NCBI RefSeq assembly: GCF_000165835.1
Contig: NC_014640.1
Span: 6,944,001-7,008,000, forward strand
Length of the DNA: 64,000 bases
Direction of reading: 5' to 3'
Source: Achromobacter xylosoxidans A8
GTDB taxonomy: Bacteria; Pseudomonadota; Gammaproteobacteria; Burkholderiales; Burkholderiaceae_B
Shown here: in pieces, positions 32,217 to 41,172 of the stretch
How positions within the stretch are numbered: the stretch's first letter is position 1
Layout of the letters: each line of letters begins with the position of its first letter
Notes under the pieces: model-generated
Told to the model about the DNA's origin: nothing
Database searches by the model: none
What the model saw: only the letters and a program-made list of their open reading frames with translations
Translations under genes and position numbers: made by a program

Positions 32217-34132
32217 GCCGCTTGCTTGCGCGAGCCGTAATGCAGGCGCTTCAGATGGATCAGCAGCAATGAAATTGCAGCAGGGGTCACGCCGGAGATG
32301 CGCGCGGCCTGGCCGACGGTTTCCGGCCGGTGGGTCTTGAGCTTCTGGCGCACTTCGAATGACAGGCTGGTCACCGCGTCGTAATCGACATCGGCGGGAA
32401 TGGCCTGCTGTTCGTGTGCGATCTGCTTTTGGACTTCAACCTGCTGGCGGTCGATATAGCCGGCGTACTTCACCTGGATCTCGACCTGCTCGGCCAGCAC
32501 CTCGTCCGCCACCACGCCAGGGCCAGCCAGCAGCGAGCCATCGGCGTTGCGGGCGGCCATCAAGGCTTCATAGGAAACACTGGGCCGTTTCAGCAGATCT
32601 GCAAGTGAGTACTCACGTTCAATTGCCTTGCCCAGCAGCGGCTCGGCAACTTCCGCGGGCAACAGCCGCGGATTCACCCAGGAAGATTTCAAGCGCTCGA
32701 CTTCGGCAGCCACGGCGTCGCGCTTCCGATTGAAGGCGTCCCATCGCGCATCGTCGACGATGCCAAGACGGCGGCCGATTTCCGTCAGACGCAAATCGGC
32801 ATTGTCTTCACGCAGGCTCAAACGGTACTCGGCCCGAGAGGTGAACATGCGGTACGGCTCAGTCACGCCACGCGTAACCAAATCGTCCACCAGCACGCCC
32901 AGATAAGCTTCATCACGGCGCGGGGTCCACTGCTCGCGATCCAGCGCGAACAACGCAGCATTGACGCCAGCCAGCAGGCCTTGTGCGGCAGCTTCTTCGT
33001 AGCCCGTGGTGCCGTTGATCTGCCCGGCAAAGTACAGACCCCCGATCGCCTTGGTTTCCAGCGTGCTCTTCAATCCACGTGGATCGAAGTAGTCGTATTC
33101 GATGGCGTAGCCGGGACGCAGGATGTGCGCATTCTCCAGTCCTGGCAAGGAATGGATAAGCGCCAGCTGTACGTCGAACGGCAAGCTGGTCGACACGCCA
33201 TTCGGATAGACCTCATGCGTGTCCAGACCCTCGGGCTCCAGGAAGACCTGGTGCGATTCCTTGTCGGCAAAGCGATGGATCTTGTCTTCGATGGACGGGC
33301 AGTAGCGCGGGCCCACCCCTTCGATCACGCCGCTGTACATCGGCGAGCGGTCCAAGCCGCCGCGGATGATGTCGTGGGTGCGCGCATTGGTGTGCGTGAT
33401 CCAGCAAGGCAATTGACGCGGGTGCATGCCGACATTGCCCATGTAGGAAAACACGGGAATCGGATTCAAGTCGCCAGGCTGCTCTTCCAGGATGCTGTAG
33501 TTGATCGAGCGGCCATCGATGCGCGGCGGCGTGCCAGTCTTCAAGCGGCCTTGCGGCAGCTTGAGTTCCTTCAGCCGCTGACCCAGCGAGACGGCCGGAG
33601 GATCTCCAGCGCGACCGCCCGAATAGTTCTGCAGGCCCACGTGGATCAGACCGTTGAGAAACGTGCCTGCGGTAAGCACCACGGACTTCGCCCGGAATTG
33701 CAGTCCGATCTGGGTAACGGCGCCGACCACGCGGTCGCCCTCCACCATCAGGTCCTCAACCGCTTGCTGAAACAGCCAAAGATTCGGCTGGTTTTCCAGG
33801 CGGCCACGGATTGCCTTGCGGTACAGCACGCGATCCGCTTGGGCGCGCGTGGCCCGGACTGCCGGGCCTTTCGAACCATTCAAGATGCGGAACTGGATCC
33901 CCGCTTCATCCGTTGCCAAAGCCATGGCGCCGCCCAGGGCGTCCACTTCTTTCACAAGGTGGCCCTTGCCGATCCCACCAATGGAGGGATTGCAAGACAT
34001 TTGGCCTAGGGTTTCGATGTTGTGCGTCAACAGCAGCGTCTGGGCACCGGTGCGGGCAGCAGCCAGCGCAGCTTCGGTGCCGGCGTGGCCGCCACCGACG
34101 ACGATGACATCGAATTCGCGGGGATAGTCCAT
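32213..34132 (-). CDS. mnmG: tRNA uridine-5-carboxymethylaminomethyl modification enzyme MnmG (GidA)
   Basis: FAD enzyme that with MnmE modifies wobble U34 of several tRNAs. 639 residues, the normal length. The FAD-binding [17 protein letters not shown] opens the protein; [24 protein letters not shown] and [22 protein letters not shown] are diagnostic. It is the first gene of the mnmG-rsmG-parA-GNAT-parB operon and borders the parS/DnaA-box region, as gidA borders oriC in many bacteria. Confidence 0.98.
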   Translation of the reverse strand: MDYPREFDVIVVGGGHAGTEAALAAARTGAQTLLLTHNIETLGQMSCNPSIGGIGKGHLVKEVDALGGAMALATDEAGIQFRILNGSKGPAVRATRAQADRVLYRKAIRGRLENQPNLWLFQQAVEDLMVEGDRVVGAVTQIGLQFRAKSVVLTAGTFLNGLIHVGLQNYSGGRAGDPPAVSLGQRLKELKLPQGRLKTGTPPRIDGRSINYSILEEQPGDLNPIPVFSYMGNVGMHPRQLPCWITHTNARTHDIIRGGLDRSPMYSGVIEGVGPRYCPSIEDKIHRFADKESHQVFLEPEGLDTHEVYPNGVSTSLPFDVQLALIHSLPGLENAHILRPGYAIEYDYFDPRGLKSTLETKAIGGLYFAGQINGTTGYEEAAAQGLLAGVNAALFALDREQWTPRRDEAYLGVLVDDLVTRGVTEPYRMFTSRAEYRLSLREDNADLRLTEIGRRLGIVDDARWDAFNRKRDAVAAEVERLKSSWVNPRLLPAEVAEPLLGKAIEREYSLADLLKRPSVSYEALMAARNADGSLLAGPGVVADEVLAEQVEIQVKYAGYIDRQQVEVQKQIAHEQQAIPADVDYDAVTSLSFEVRQKLKTHRPETVGQAARISGVTPAAISLLLIHLKRLHYGSRKQAA

Positions 34133-34167
34133 GATGGGGGGGAAAGATAAGAGAGCGTTCGGTGCTC

Positions 34168-34196
34168 ATTATAGAGGCAGGGATTGCATGTTTTCA
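34168..34196 (-). promoter_or_regulatory. candidate mnmG promoter overlapped by parS
   Basis: On the minus strand a consensus -10 TATAAT (34168-34173) lies 36 nt upstream of the mnmG ATG. A weak -35 (TGAAAA, 34191-34196) is at 17-nt spacing and falls inside the first parS site (34190-34205). Confidence 0.6.
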
Positions 34197-34205
34197 CGTG
34201 AAACA
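34190..34205. promoter_or_regulatory. parS site 1
   Basis: Reads GTTTTCACGTGAAACA, 14 of 16 to the consensus TGTTTCACGTGAAACA. It overlaps the -35 position of the candidate mnmG promoter. Confidence 0.85.
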
Positions 34206-34316
34206 TGCTTCGGCGCAGCATGAGTGCGTTCAAGGCCTATCGTCGTAGGCAAAAAGGCAACGGGACAGCGCTGCGGTTGATGAATATGTCGGCATTTGCC
34301 ACTGCTTTGCCTATTA

Positions 34317-34332
34317 GGTTTCACGTGGAACA
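34317..34332. promoter_or_regulatory. parS site 2
   Basis: Reads GGTTTCACGTGGAACA, 14 of 16 to the parS consensus. Confidence 0.85.
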
Positions 34333-34447
34333 CCACGTGCCTTCGGCACACTCATCCCGTTTGCAGCTGATAGTCATTGAATTGAACAGATTGGCGGGGT
34401 ACGTCCATCCGGAAAAATGTGTTTATCACATCAACCCGAGCACGATA

Positions 34448-34463
34448 TGTTCCACGTGAAACA
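34448..34463. promoter_or_regulatory. parS site 3
   Basis: Reads TGTTCCACGTGAAACA, 15 of 16. The C at position 5 is a commonly functional parS variant. Confidence 0.92.
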
Positions 34464-34619
34464 CCTGTGCAAGCGAAAATGCTTGCTCAATTCAAGCTGC
34501 AACGAGATGCGGGCAACGCCATGATCTCGGACAGAGAAGAGATGCCATATATGGCCATGAGCAATCCCCCGCGTCAAAGTCGGCATACCCTCTCCCGCTT
34601 CCGCGTACATGGTCGCAAA

Positions 34620-34635
34620 TGTTCCACGTGAAGCA
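34620..34635. promoter_or_regulatory. parS site 4
   Basis: Reads TGTTCCACGTGAAGCA, 14 of 16 to the parS consensus. Confidence 0.82.
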
Positions 34636-34788
34636 TGAAACGGCTACATTTCTAGAGCTCAAGCCAGCGCCACTGCTGCATCCCTAGGCACCGAAGTCAT
34701 TCCAGCATTCCCAGGTAGTAGCAACTGAGCAGAACTTGGAAATGGAGAAGCGCGTTCTGCAGGTTCTCTACTGGATACTTTTCGGTGA

Positions 34789-34804
34789 TGTTTCACGTGA
34801 AACA
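34789..34804. promoter_or_regulatory. parS site 5 (perfect)
   Basis: Reads TGTTTCACGTGAAACA, identical to the 16-bp palindromic consensus recognised by chromosomal ParB proteins. Confidence 0.97.
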
Positions 34805-34830
34805 TCGGAGTTCGCGGCACCCACTTGCAC

Positions 34831-34846
34831 TGTTCCACGTGAAACA
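34831..34846. promoter_or_regulatory. parS site 6
   Basis: Reads TGTTCCACGTGAAACA, 15 of 16, only 42 bp from the perfect site. Confidence 0.93.
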
Positions 34847-34897
34847 TACGCCTACTAGCGAATACCCGACAAGCAGACACCGAAGGTCGAACCAAAG

Positions 34898-34913
34898 TGT
34901 TCCACGTGAAACA
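34898..34913. promoter_or_regulatory. parS site 7
   Basis: Reads TGTTCCACGTGAAACA, identical to sites 3 and 6. Confidence 0.93.
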
Positions 34914-35111
34914 GAGAACGGACTACTCCGGAATGCAATGCTTGAAATTGACGCCCCAAAATCAGCCTTCACTGCAACAGAATCGAGCATGGACCGTAAT
35001 CCCGCAAGCTCTGCTCTGTCCGCGGCCTAAGTCGATCACTTGATGGTTTCTACGAAAAAAAGCGATTTTTCGACCCCTACCCTACCCCTTACCCAAAAAA
35101 GAGCATTTTCT

Positions 35112-35127
35112 TGTTCCACGTGAAACC
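35112..35127. promoter_or_regulatory. parS site 8
   Basis: Reads TGTTCCACGTGAAACC, 14 of 16, next to an A/T-rich stretch. Confidence 0.85.
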
Positions 35128-35463
35128 ACAAAGACCATAGACATCAACACTCACCCCGCGTGATCAACCTAAATCCTGATCTTCAACTGTGAAGCCATCA
35201 GCAATTCCCAGCCCGGAAAGCCATCCTGTCAGACTCAAGAAATCACTTTGAACTCCATCGAAATCTGGCTGGAAACTGAAACGTTGAACGCTCCTCGGAA
35301 CCAGGCAAGCAAAGCAGTACACCCACCCTGCCAACTGAGGGTATAGCCAGCGAGACAGAACATTGGATAGTTGCCATCAACCCCTTGACTATCCAACCGT
35401 GTGTCGTTGAACTCGCATAGGGTTATCAACAGCTAGCAAATCCGATAGCCAGACGGCATCAGC

Positions 35464-35479
35464 CGTTTCACGTGGAACA
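35464..35479. promoter_or_regulatory. parS site 9
   Basis: Reads CGTTTCACGTGGAACA, 14 of 16. It is the outermost site, at the edge of the DnaA-box zone. Confidence 0.82.
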
Positions 35480-35695
35480 ACTCTGGGGATAAGTCGCCGA
35501 GAACAGCGTAGCCTTGGATAAAAAAGAGAACGTCCCGTCAAAACAGCAAAGTGCCAAGAACTATGAAAAAGCACAAATGCACAACGCCGTTCCCTATGGC
35601 AGCAATCGATTATTTCTATTTTGGATGCCTGCCAAGCTGCGACCATGCAGCCACAAAATAAAGCCACGTTGTGGCAAAAAAAACGTGGACAACTA

Positions 35696-35704
35696 TGTGG
35701 ATAA
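35696..35704 (-). promoter_or_regulatory. DnaA box (perfect)
   Basis: TTATCCACA on the minus strand, the strongest DnaA-binding 9-mer. Confidence 0.75.
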
Positions 35705-35826
35705 GATCGCCCCATCATCCGACAAGTTTTCGAAAAAGACGAATGACGACCATCGATCCCAAACTGACGCGGAACTCTGTCAGCTCGCTTCAGTCAAAAT
35801 GCCGCTCGAAAAATCGCGGGACCGGA

Positions 35827-35847
35827 TTATCCACACGTTTATCCACG
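35827..35847 (+). promoter_or_regulatory. pair of DnaA boxes
   Basis: A perfect TTATCCACA (35827-35835) is followed after 3 bp by the one-mismatch box TTATCCACG (35839-35847) in the same orientation, a cooperative-looking pair. Confidence 0.75.
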
Positions 35848-36499
35848 CGCATCCATCCTGCGGTCCGCCGCTACGCGAAAGCCGCGAACGACCCGGCACA
35901 GATTCTTTGACCAGACAAGTATCTTGCACCTCCATAGATGGGTTCACCATCATCCTTTTGGGCGAGGGCCTGCCTTTCATGTGAATCCCTGTGGAAAACT
36001 CGCCGGACTGAAATTCGGCGGAGAACTCCGCTCGCTTGCGCCATCACCGATCAAGCTCAGCCCATGTCATCGGGCTGGCATTAGGGCCGGACGATGCTCC
36101 CCGAGCGCTATCTTCCGAGCCTATCCCCATTTCTATCCACAGGCAGATGGGCCTTCCCGGGGCACCAAAGGATGTAATTCTGTGCATAACCGGGATGGGG
36201 ATATCTTTGTGAACAACCCTCCGCCGCCAGAGGCAAAACGGGCCGTGATGGCCAGCCGGGAGTATCGCGAATCGTAGGCGCCCTGGCCACGCAACCGCCA
36301 GAAAACTGCGTTAAATGCCTGTATTCCCTAGGGAAACGCCCTGTTTACATATAAACAGTGCCTGTAAACCTAGACAGGCCCGACATCCTGGCGGCCGGAC
36401 ATTGTTGTTCCAAGGAAGATGGAATAACTGTGCAAAACCCCGTTGCGGATAGACTATTGCTTCATTGGTGAGCACGAAAATACTCATACCCAAAAATAA

Positions 36500-36520
36500 T
36501 TATCCACAAACTTATCCACG
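36500..36520 (+). promoter_or_regulatory. pair of DnaA boxes
   Basis: Perfect TTATCCACA (36500-36508) and TTATCCACG (36512-36520), again 3 bp apart. The spacing and sequence match the 35827 pair, and an A-rich run lies just upstream. Confidence 0.78.
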
Positions 36521-36532
36521 GCTGGAGGATAT

Positions 36533-36548
36533 GTTAGTGAACACTAAC
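36533..36548. repeat. 7-bp inverted repeat beside DnaA boxes
   Basis: GTTAGTG (36533-36539) and CACTAAC (36542-36548) form a perfect dyad with a 2-bp spacer, 12 bp from the DnaA-box pair. It looks like a protein-binding site and its protein is unknown. Confidence 0.6.
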
Positions 36549-36593
36549 TACCCTGTTGGCGCAGACGGATAAAGCGCGCGCCGCCAAATGAAA

Positions 36594-36626
36594 CAACGCC
36601 CCAGACCAGAAGGTCTTGGGGCGTTG
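36594..36626 (-). terminator. Rho-independent terminator of cspA
   Basis: The 14-nt arms 36594-36607 and 36613-36626 (CAACGCCCC paired with GGGGCGTTG) contain one G-T wobble. On the minus strand TTTCATTT follows. It lies 45 nt after the cspA stop. Confidence 0.8.
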
Positions 36627-36670
36627 TAGCCAGGTCGGACCTGGCAGACGGGAAATTGGGATTTCCCGAT

Positions 36671-36877
36671 TTAGAGCGGGCGAATTTCGGCCGCTTGAGG
36701 TCCTTTCGGACCATCCTTGACTTCGAATTCGACTTCCTGGCCTTCGTTCAGGCTGCGATAGCCGCGGCCCTGGATGGCGGAAAAGTGTGCGAAAACATCG
36801 GTACCACCAACGTCCGGCGTGATGAAACCGTAACCCTTGTCAGCGTTGAACCACTTAACTTTGCCCTTCTGAGCCAT
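36671..36877 (-). CDS. cspA: cold-shock protein (CspA family)
   Basis: RNA/single-strand-DNA chaperone of 68 residues. The cold-shock domain is complete: [19 protein letters not shown] contains RNP1 (KGYGFI) and DVFAHFSAI contains RNP2. It is monocistronic, with its own terminator. The 5' leader can fold so that the AGGA Shine-Dalgarno is paired (see the adjacent element), suggesting structure-dependent translation as in other csp mRNAs. Confidence 0.96.
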   Translation of the reverse strand: MAQKGKVKWFNADKGYGFITPDVGGTDVFAHFSAIQGRGYRSLNEGQEVEFEVKDGPKGPQAAEIRPL

Positions 36878-36885
36878 TTTTTCTA

Positions 36886-36926
36886 GCGTCCTGTAATTAA
36901 CTCGAAATGCAATGAATCAAGGACGC
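36886..36926 (-). promoter_or_regulatory. cspA 5'-leader stem-loop sequestering the Shine-Dalgarno
   Basis: On the minus strand GCGTCCT (36926-36920) and AGGACGC (36892-36886) form a perfect 7-bp stem with a 27-nt loop. The AGGA in the 3' arm is the only ribosome-binding candidate, 11 nt before the ATG. Cold-shock mRNAs are known for structural switching. This particular switch is inferred. The rest of the 232-nt gap to 37109 shows no gene. Confidence 0.6.
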
Positions 36927-37109
36927 CGTGAGAACTGAACGACCGGTAGTGGTACCTGCGTTGCTGCTGCGTTCCCGTTTGCCGCCTAGCTGCAGAACGA
37001 GTCCGCGCGCTGCTTGAATCAACTGCGTAATCAGCATACTCAGCACGCATTACAGACTCATATAGTTGTTTACCCCAATGTCGTATTTTTAATACTGGAT
37101 CTCGTTCCG

Positions 37110-38180
37110 CTACGGCGCGCGGCCCTGGCGGCGCGCCATAAAAGCGTAGATCGGGCCTGTCACGATCACGACGAAAACCATGCGCATGACGTGGAACGCG
37201 GTGACCACCGGAACACCCAACTGCAGCACCTTGGCCGTGATGGCCATCTCGGCGATGCCGCCTGGCGTAGTGCCGAGAATCAGTGTCGGGATCGGCGCGG
37301 CGGACCACAGCGACAGCAATGCGCCCAAGCCGAATGCGAGCGCCAGCGCGGCCACCGTAAAGCCCGCCACCGCGGCAATGAAACGCGGCGCGGCACGAAA
37401 GAAATCCGGCCGATAGCGGTCGCCCAGCGACCAGCCGATCAGCAACTGGCCTATCTTCGGTACATAGTCCGGCAACGCCGACAGCTCGATGCCATTGGTC
37501 GTAAGTAGCATGGCGACCAACATAGGACCCAGCACCCAGGGATTGGGCAAGCGTAGCTTCATGAAAGCCGTGCCCCCTATGCAAGTCAGCGCAACCAGCA
37601 GCGCCAGTCCCCAGCCATGGACCACCTTGGGGCCGGGCACCGTCGGATCCAGGCCCGCCACGCCCCACCATTGAAAGATGAAAGGCACCGCGACGACCAC
37701 CATCAGCACGCGCACGCTATGCGCCGTCGCCACGCGGTCTATGCGGGCTCCATGGCGTTCGGCGAGGTTCGCCATCTCACTGGCGCCGCCGATCGCCGAA
37801 GAAAACCAGGCAGTCTTGAAATCGACGTCGGTGTAGCGGCGCAGAATCGCCGTGCCCATGAATGCCAAGCCCAAGGCGAACAACATGCCGACGATGATGG
37901 GGCCCGCATTGCTGCCGATGTGGCCTATCACCTGCGGCGTGAAGTACAGGCCCAGGGAAGTTCCAATCACCCACTGGCCGGCATTGCGCGCCGGCCGGGG
38001 ACACGCTGTGCCCAGGCCCGCGATACGCGTCGCAGCCGTCAGCAGCAGCGCCCCCAGCATCCATGGCAGCGGAATATGCGCCCACACCGCCAACAACGCG
38101 CCGGCCAAGGCGATCGCCAAACCGCCCAATACCCTCAACAACATGTTCTGAACCACGATACCGTCGCGCCTTAAGCTCAT
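37110..38180 (-). CDS. AbrB-family (ammonia monooxygenase-like) membrane protein
   Basis: Inner-membrane protein of 356 residues made of two similar halves, about ten hydrophobic segments in all. The repeated signatures are PLPWMLGALL (N-half) and PNPWVLGPMLVAML (C-half), with TTPGGIAEMAITAK near residue 300. This family (Pfam AmoA/AbrB) is widespread and poorly characterised. The name comes from old annotations and does not mean ammonia oxidation. No clear Shine-Dalgarno precedes 38180; an ATG at 38144 is an alternative. It is divergent from the aminotransferase gene. Confidence 0.85.
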   Translation of the reverse strand: MSLRRDGIVVQNMLLRVLGGLAIALAGALLAVWAHIPLPWMLGALLLTAATRIAGLGTACPRPARNAGQWVIGTSLGLYFTPQVIGHIGSNAGPIIVGMLFALGLAFMGTAILRRYTDVDFKTAWFSSAIGGASEMANLAERHGARIDRVATAHSVRVLMVVVAVPFIFQWWGVAGLDPTVPGPKVVHGWGLALLVALTCIGGTAFMKLRLPNPWVLGPMLVAMLLTTNGIELSALPDYVPKIGQLLIGWSLGDRYRPDFFRAAPRFIAAVAGFTVAALALAFGLGALLSLWSAAPIPTLILGTTPGGIAEMAITAKVLQLGVPVVTAFHVMRMVFVVIVTGPIYAFMARRQGRAP

Positions 38181-38256
38181 GAGAAAACCGAATTATGAGT
38201 TAGTGGGATACTTACGAAAACTCTCTCTGCTAGCAACGTTCACTCTCGCGTCCACC

Positions 38257-39423
38257 ATGATCCGATCCAAACTCCCCGACGTTGGCACCACCATCTTTAC
38301 CGTGATGAGCCGCCTGGCCATCGAGCACAAAGCCATCAACCTGGGCCAGGGCTTTCCCGATTTCGATCCCGACCCCGCCTTGTGCGCCCTGGTGACCAAG
38401 GCCATGGCCGACGGCCACAACCAGTATCCCTACATGCCGGGCGTCGCGCCCCTGCGCGAAGCCATCGCCGCCAAGACGCGCGAACTCTACGGCCATGCCT
38501 ACGATCCCGAAACCGAAATCACCGTCACCAGCGGCGCGACAGAAGCGCTGATGGCAACCGTGCTGGCCGCCGTGGGCAGCGGCGACGAGGTCGTCGTCAT
38601 CGAACCCTGCTACGACTCCTATCTGCCGGCGATCCGCCTGGCGGGCGGCACTGCCGTGCCGGTGCCGCTGCGCGCGCCCACCGAGGCCGATCCCTACTAC
38701 CGCATCGACTGGCAGCGCGTGCGCGAAGCCATCACGTCGAAGACGCGTCTGCTGATGCTGAACTTTCCGCACAATCCGACGGGCGCGGTGTTGGACGATA
38801 GCGACCTGGACGCACTGGAAGCCATCGTGCGAGATACCGGCGTGCTGCTGGTGTCCGACGAGGTCTATGAACACATCGTGTTCGATGGCAAGCCACACGC
38901 CAGCGTGGCGCGACGCCCGCTGCTGGCCGAGCATGCCTTCGTGATCTCGTCCTTCGGCAAGACCTATCACACCACGGGATGGAAGATCGGCTATTGCTGC
39001 GCGCCGCGTCAGCTCAGCGCGGAACTGCGCAAAGTGCATCAATTCATGGTGTTCACCGTGCCCTCGCCCATGCAGTTCGCCCTGGCCGAATTCATGCGCG
39101 ACCCCAAGCCTTACCTCGATCTGCCGGCCTTCTATCAGGCCAAACGCGACCGCCTGGCGCAGGGCTTGGCCAAGACCCGCTTCCGCCCCCTGCCCAGCCC
39201 CGGCACCTTTTTCTTGCTGGCCGACTACAGCCAGATATCCAAGCAGAACGAAGCCGACTTCGCGCGCGATCTGACAGTGAATCATGGCGTCACAGTGATA
39301 CCGGTATCCGCGTTCTACCGCCAGCCCGACGCGCCTGAATCGAACCACCGCATCGTGCGCTTCTGCTTCGCCAAGAAAGACGCGACCCTCGATGCCGCCC
39401 TGGAACGCCTGGCGCAAGTTTGA
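38257..39423 (+). CDS. class I/II PLP aminotransferase (methionine/kynurenine aminotransferase type)
   Basis: Transfers an amino group from a hydrophobic or sulfur amino acid to a 2-oxo acid. The start at 38257 (MIRSKLPDVGTTIFTVMSR) gives 388 residues and matches YbdL-like proteins; the frame extends to 38179 without support. Features are NLGQGFPDFD, TSGATEAL, NFPHNPTGAV, the PLP lysine in SSFGKTYHTTGWKIGY, and the C-terminal Arg in NHRIVRFCFAK. No pathway genes are adjacent, so the substrate is left open. Confidence 0.92.
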   Translation: MIRSKLPDVGTTIFTVMSRLAIEHKAINLGQGFPDFDPDPALCALVTKAMADGHNQYPYMPGVAPLREAIAAKTRELYGHAYDPETEITVTSGATEALMATVLAAVGSGDEVVVIEPCYDSYLPAIRLAGGTAVPVPLRAPTEADPYYRIDWQRVREAITSKTRLLMLNFPHNPTGAVLDDSDLDALEAIVRDTGVLLVSDEVYEHIVFDGKPHASVARRPLLAEHAFVISSFGKTYHTTGWKIGYCCAPRQLSAELRKVHQFMVFTVPSPMQFALAEFMRDPKPYLDLPAFYQAKRDRLAQGLAKTRFRPLPSPGTFFLLADYSQISKQNEADFARDLTVNHGVTVIPVSAFYRQPDAPESNHRIVRFCFAKKDATLDAALERLAQV

Positions 39424-39481
39424 CGCCGCTTCCAAATCGACTCGTCAGGGATCCGTGATTTCACGCGGACGCCATATGAAA

Positions 39482-39513
39482 GAGCTTTTCGCAAAAAACA
39501 TGAGTAAAAGCTC
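39482..39513. repeat. 8-bp inverted repeat after the aminotransferase
   Basis: GAGCTTTT (39482-39489) and AAAAGCTC (39506-39513) are perfectly complementary with a 16-nt loop. There is no T tract, so its role as a terminator for the upstream plus-strand gene is uncertain. Confidence 0.5.
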
Positions 39514-39551
39514 GTATATATAGAACTCACTATCTGTGTGATTCAATCGAC

Positions 39552-39580
39552 AAAAAAAGGGCGCCCATAAGGCGCCCTTT
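39552..39580 (-). terminator. Rho-independent terminator of the tctCBA operon
   Basis: On the minus strand AAAGGGCGCC and GGCGCCCTTT pair around a 5-nt loop, followed by seven T. It lies 66 nt after the tctA stop. It could also work toward the plus strand, where only three T follow. Confidence 0.88.
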
Positions 39581-39645
39581 GCAGTTCCCGGCCAAGATCC
39601 CGCAGTGCGGCTATTGCCCTTTACAACAGCCGCGCCGACATGGGA

Positions 39646-41172
39646 TCAGACCGGACCAGCGGCAAGCTTTTTCGCGGCGCGCATGCGGCGCATGATTTGC
39701 GGCACGATCACGACCGCGGCCGCCCCCACCCACATCGAGATAGACACAGGGCTGGCGAACAGCACGGCCACGTCGCCGTCGGTCATCGACAAGGCGCGGC
39801 GCAAGTTCTGCTCCATCATGTTGCCCAGCACGACACCCAGCACCAGCGGCGCCATGGGCACGCCGAACTTGCGCAGGAAGTATCCCAAAGCGCCGATACC
39901 GGCAACCAGCAGCAGATCGAACGTGCCCGCATTAATTGCGTAGACGCCGATGTAGCTGATGCACAGAATGCCCGGCACCATCAGCCATCCCGGTACCGAC
40001 AGCACTTTGGAGAAGAAGCGCACCAGCGGCACGTTCATGATGAACAGCAGCACGTTGGCCACGAACAGCGAAGCGATCAGGCCCCAAACCAGTTCCGGCT
40101 TGGTGTCGAACAGCACCGGACCCGGCGTGATGTTGTAGAGCGTCAGCGCGCCCATCATCACCGCCGTGGTGCCCGAACCGGGCACGCCCAGGGTCAACAT
40201 GGGCACGAACGAACCGATGGCTGAGGCCGTGGCGGCGGCTTCCGGCGCAACCAGGCCGCGCATGTCGCCCTTGCCGAACTTGGCTTCCGGATCCTTGGCT
40301 TCGATGATGCGCTTTTCCTGCGAGTACGCCACGGCAGCGGCCACGCTGGCGCCGGCGCCTGGCAGCACTCCCACGCCAAAGCCCACCAGCGCGCTGCGCA
40401 CCACGCTCCACCAGGTGTAAGCCATCTCTTTCAAGTTGAAGAGCTTGCGACCGCTGGGCTTGACCTCGACGCTGTGGCCGGCCATCACCTTCTCCAGCAT
40501 TTCCAGCATCTCGCTGACCGCGAACAGCGCGATCACAACCACCACGAAATCGATACCGTCGGCCAAATGCACCGATTCAAAGGTATAGCGGTAAACGCCC
40601 GAGTTCGCGTCCACGCCCACCACCGAAATCGACAGCCCTATCATTGCCGCCAGCACGCCTTTGATGGGCTGTTTGCCCAACAGGCTGGTGAGGCAGCAGA
40701 ACGCGAAAATCATCAGCACGAAGTACTCGGCCGGCCCGAAAGCCAACGCCCACTTCGCCAGCAACGGCGCCAGCAGAATAATGCCCAGCACCGAAACGAT
40801 AGCGCCGAAGAATGCAGACCAGGCCGACAGCGACAGCGCCACGCTCGCCATGCCCTGACGTGCCAACGGATAGCCGTCCAACGTCGTCATGATGGCGCTG
40901 GCCTCGCCCGGCACGTTCAGCAGGATCGCGGTGATCCGGCCGCCATACTCGGCGCCCACATACACGGCAGCCAGCAGGATCAGCGCGGTCTCGGGCGGCA
41001 GGTTCATGGCGAAAGCGATCGGTATCAGCATCGCCACGCCATTGACCGGCCCCAGGCCCGGCAGCACACCCACCATGGTGCCGATGAACGAGCCGATCAT
41101 GGCCACCAGGACGTTCGTCAGCGATAAGGCCACGCCAAAGCCGATCGCCAAATGATCAAGAATGCCGCTCAT
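39646..41172 (-). CDS. tctA: tripartite tricarboxylate transporter large membrane subunit TctA (BctA-like)
   Basis: Large permease subunit of a secondary carboxylate importer. The start at 41172 (MSGILDHLAIGFGVALS) gives 508 residues; the longer frame to 41271 overlaps tctB. About twelve hydrophobic segments are present, with the family motif GVLPGLGPVNGVAMLIPIAF near the N-terminus and GVGVLPGAGASVAAAVAYSQEK mid-protein. The ATG overlaps the tctB stop by four bases. Order tctC-tctB-tctA behind tctDE matches bctCBA/bctDE of Bordetella, which takes up citrate. Confidence 0.94.
   Translation of the reverse strand: MSGILDHLAIGFGVALSLTNVLVAMIGSFIGTMVGVLPGLGPVNGVAMLIPIAFAMNLPPETALILLAAVYVGAEYGGRITAILLNVPGEASAIMTTLDGYPLARQGMASVALSLSAWSAFFGAIVSVLGIILLAPLLAKWALAFGPAEYFVLMIFAFCCLTSLLGKQPIKGVLAAMIGLSISVVGVDANSGVYRYTFESVHLADGIDFVVVVIALFAVSEMLEMLEKVMAGHSVEVKPSGRKLFNLKEMAYTWWSVVRSALVGFGVGVLPGAGASVAAAVAYSQEKRIIEAKDPEAKFGKGDMRGLVAPEAAATASAIGSFVPMLTLGVPGSGTTAVMMGALTLYNITPGPVLFDTKPELVWGLIASLFVANVLLFIMNVPLVRFFSKVLSVPGWLMVPGILCISYIGVYAINAGTFDLLLVAGIGALGYFLRKFGVPMAPLVLGVVLGNMMEQNLRRALSMTDGDVAVLFASPVSISMWVGAAAVVIVPQIMRRMRAAKKLAAGPV

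Larger units (their letters stand above)
34133..36670. other. centromere and probable oriC region (2.5 kb, non-coding)
   Basis: There is no convincing gene between mnmG and cspA. The left half (34190-35479) holds nine 16-bp parS-like sites. The right half (35423-36520) holds perfect DnaA boxes TTATCCACA at 35696-35704 (minus), 35827-35835 (plus) and 36500-36508 (plus), and near matches at 35423-35431, 35839-35847, 36133-36141, 36181-36189 and 36512-36520. AT-rich runs occur at about 35055-35110 and 36335-36360. A gidA-rsmG-parAB flank, clustered parS and DnaA boxes together fit a chromosomal origin. Because dnaA is not adjacent, oriC itself is inferred. Confidence 0.7.

Noticed and set aside
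34334..34339. Extra CACGTG core next to parS site 2
   Set aside because: The flanks (ACACCACGTGCCTTCG) do not match the parS arms, so it is not counted as a site.
35514..35984. 156-codon plus-strand frame in the origin region
   Set aside because: It has no ribosome site or recognisable domain, its composition is unlike neighbouring genes, and it runs across DnaA boxes.
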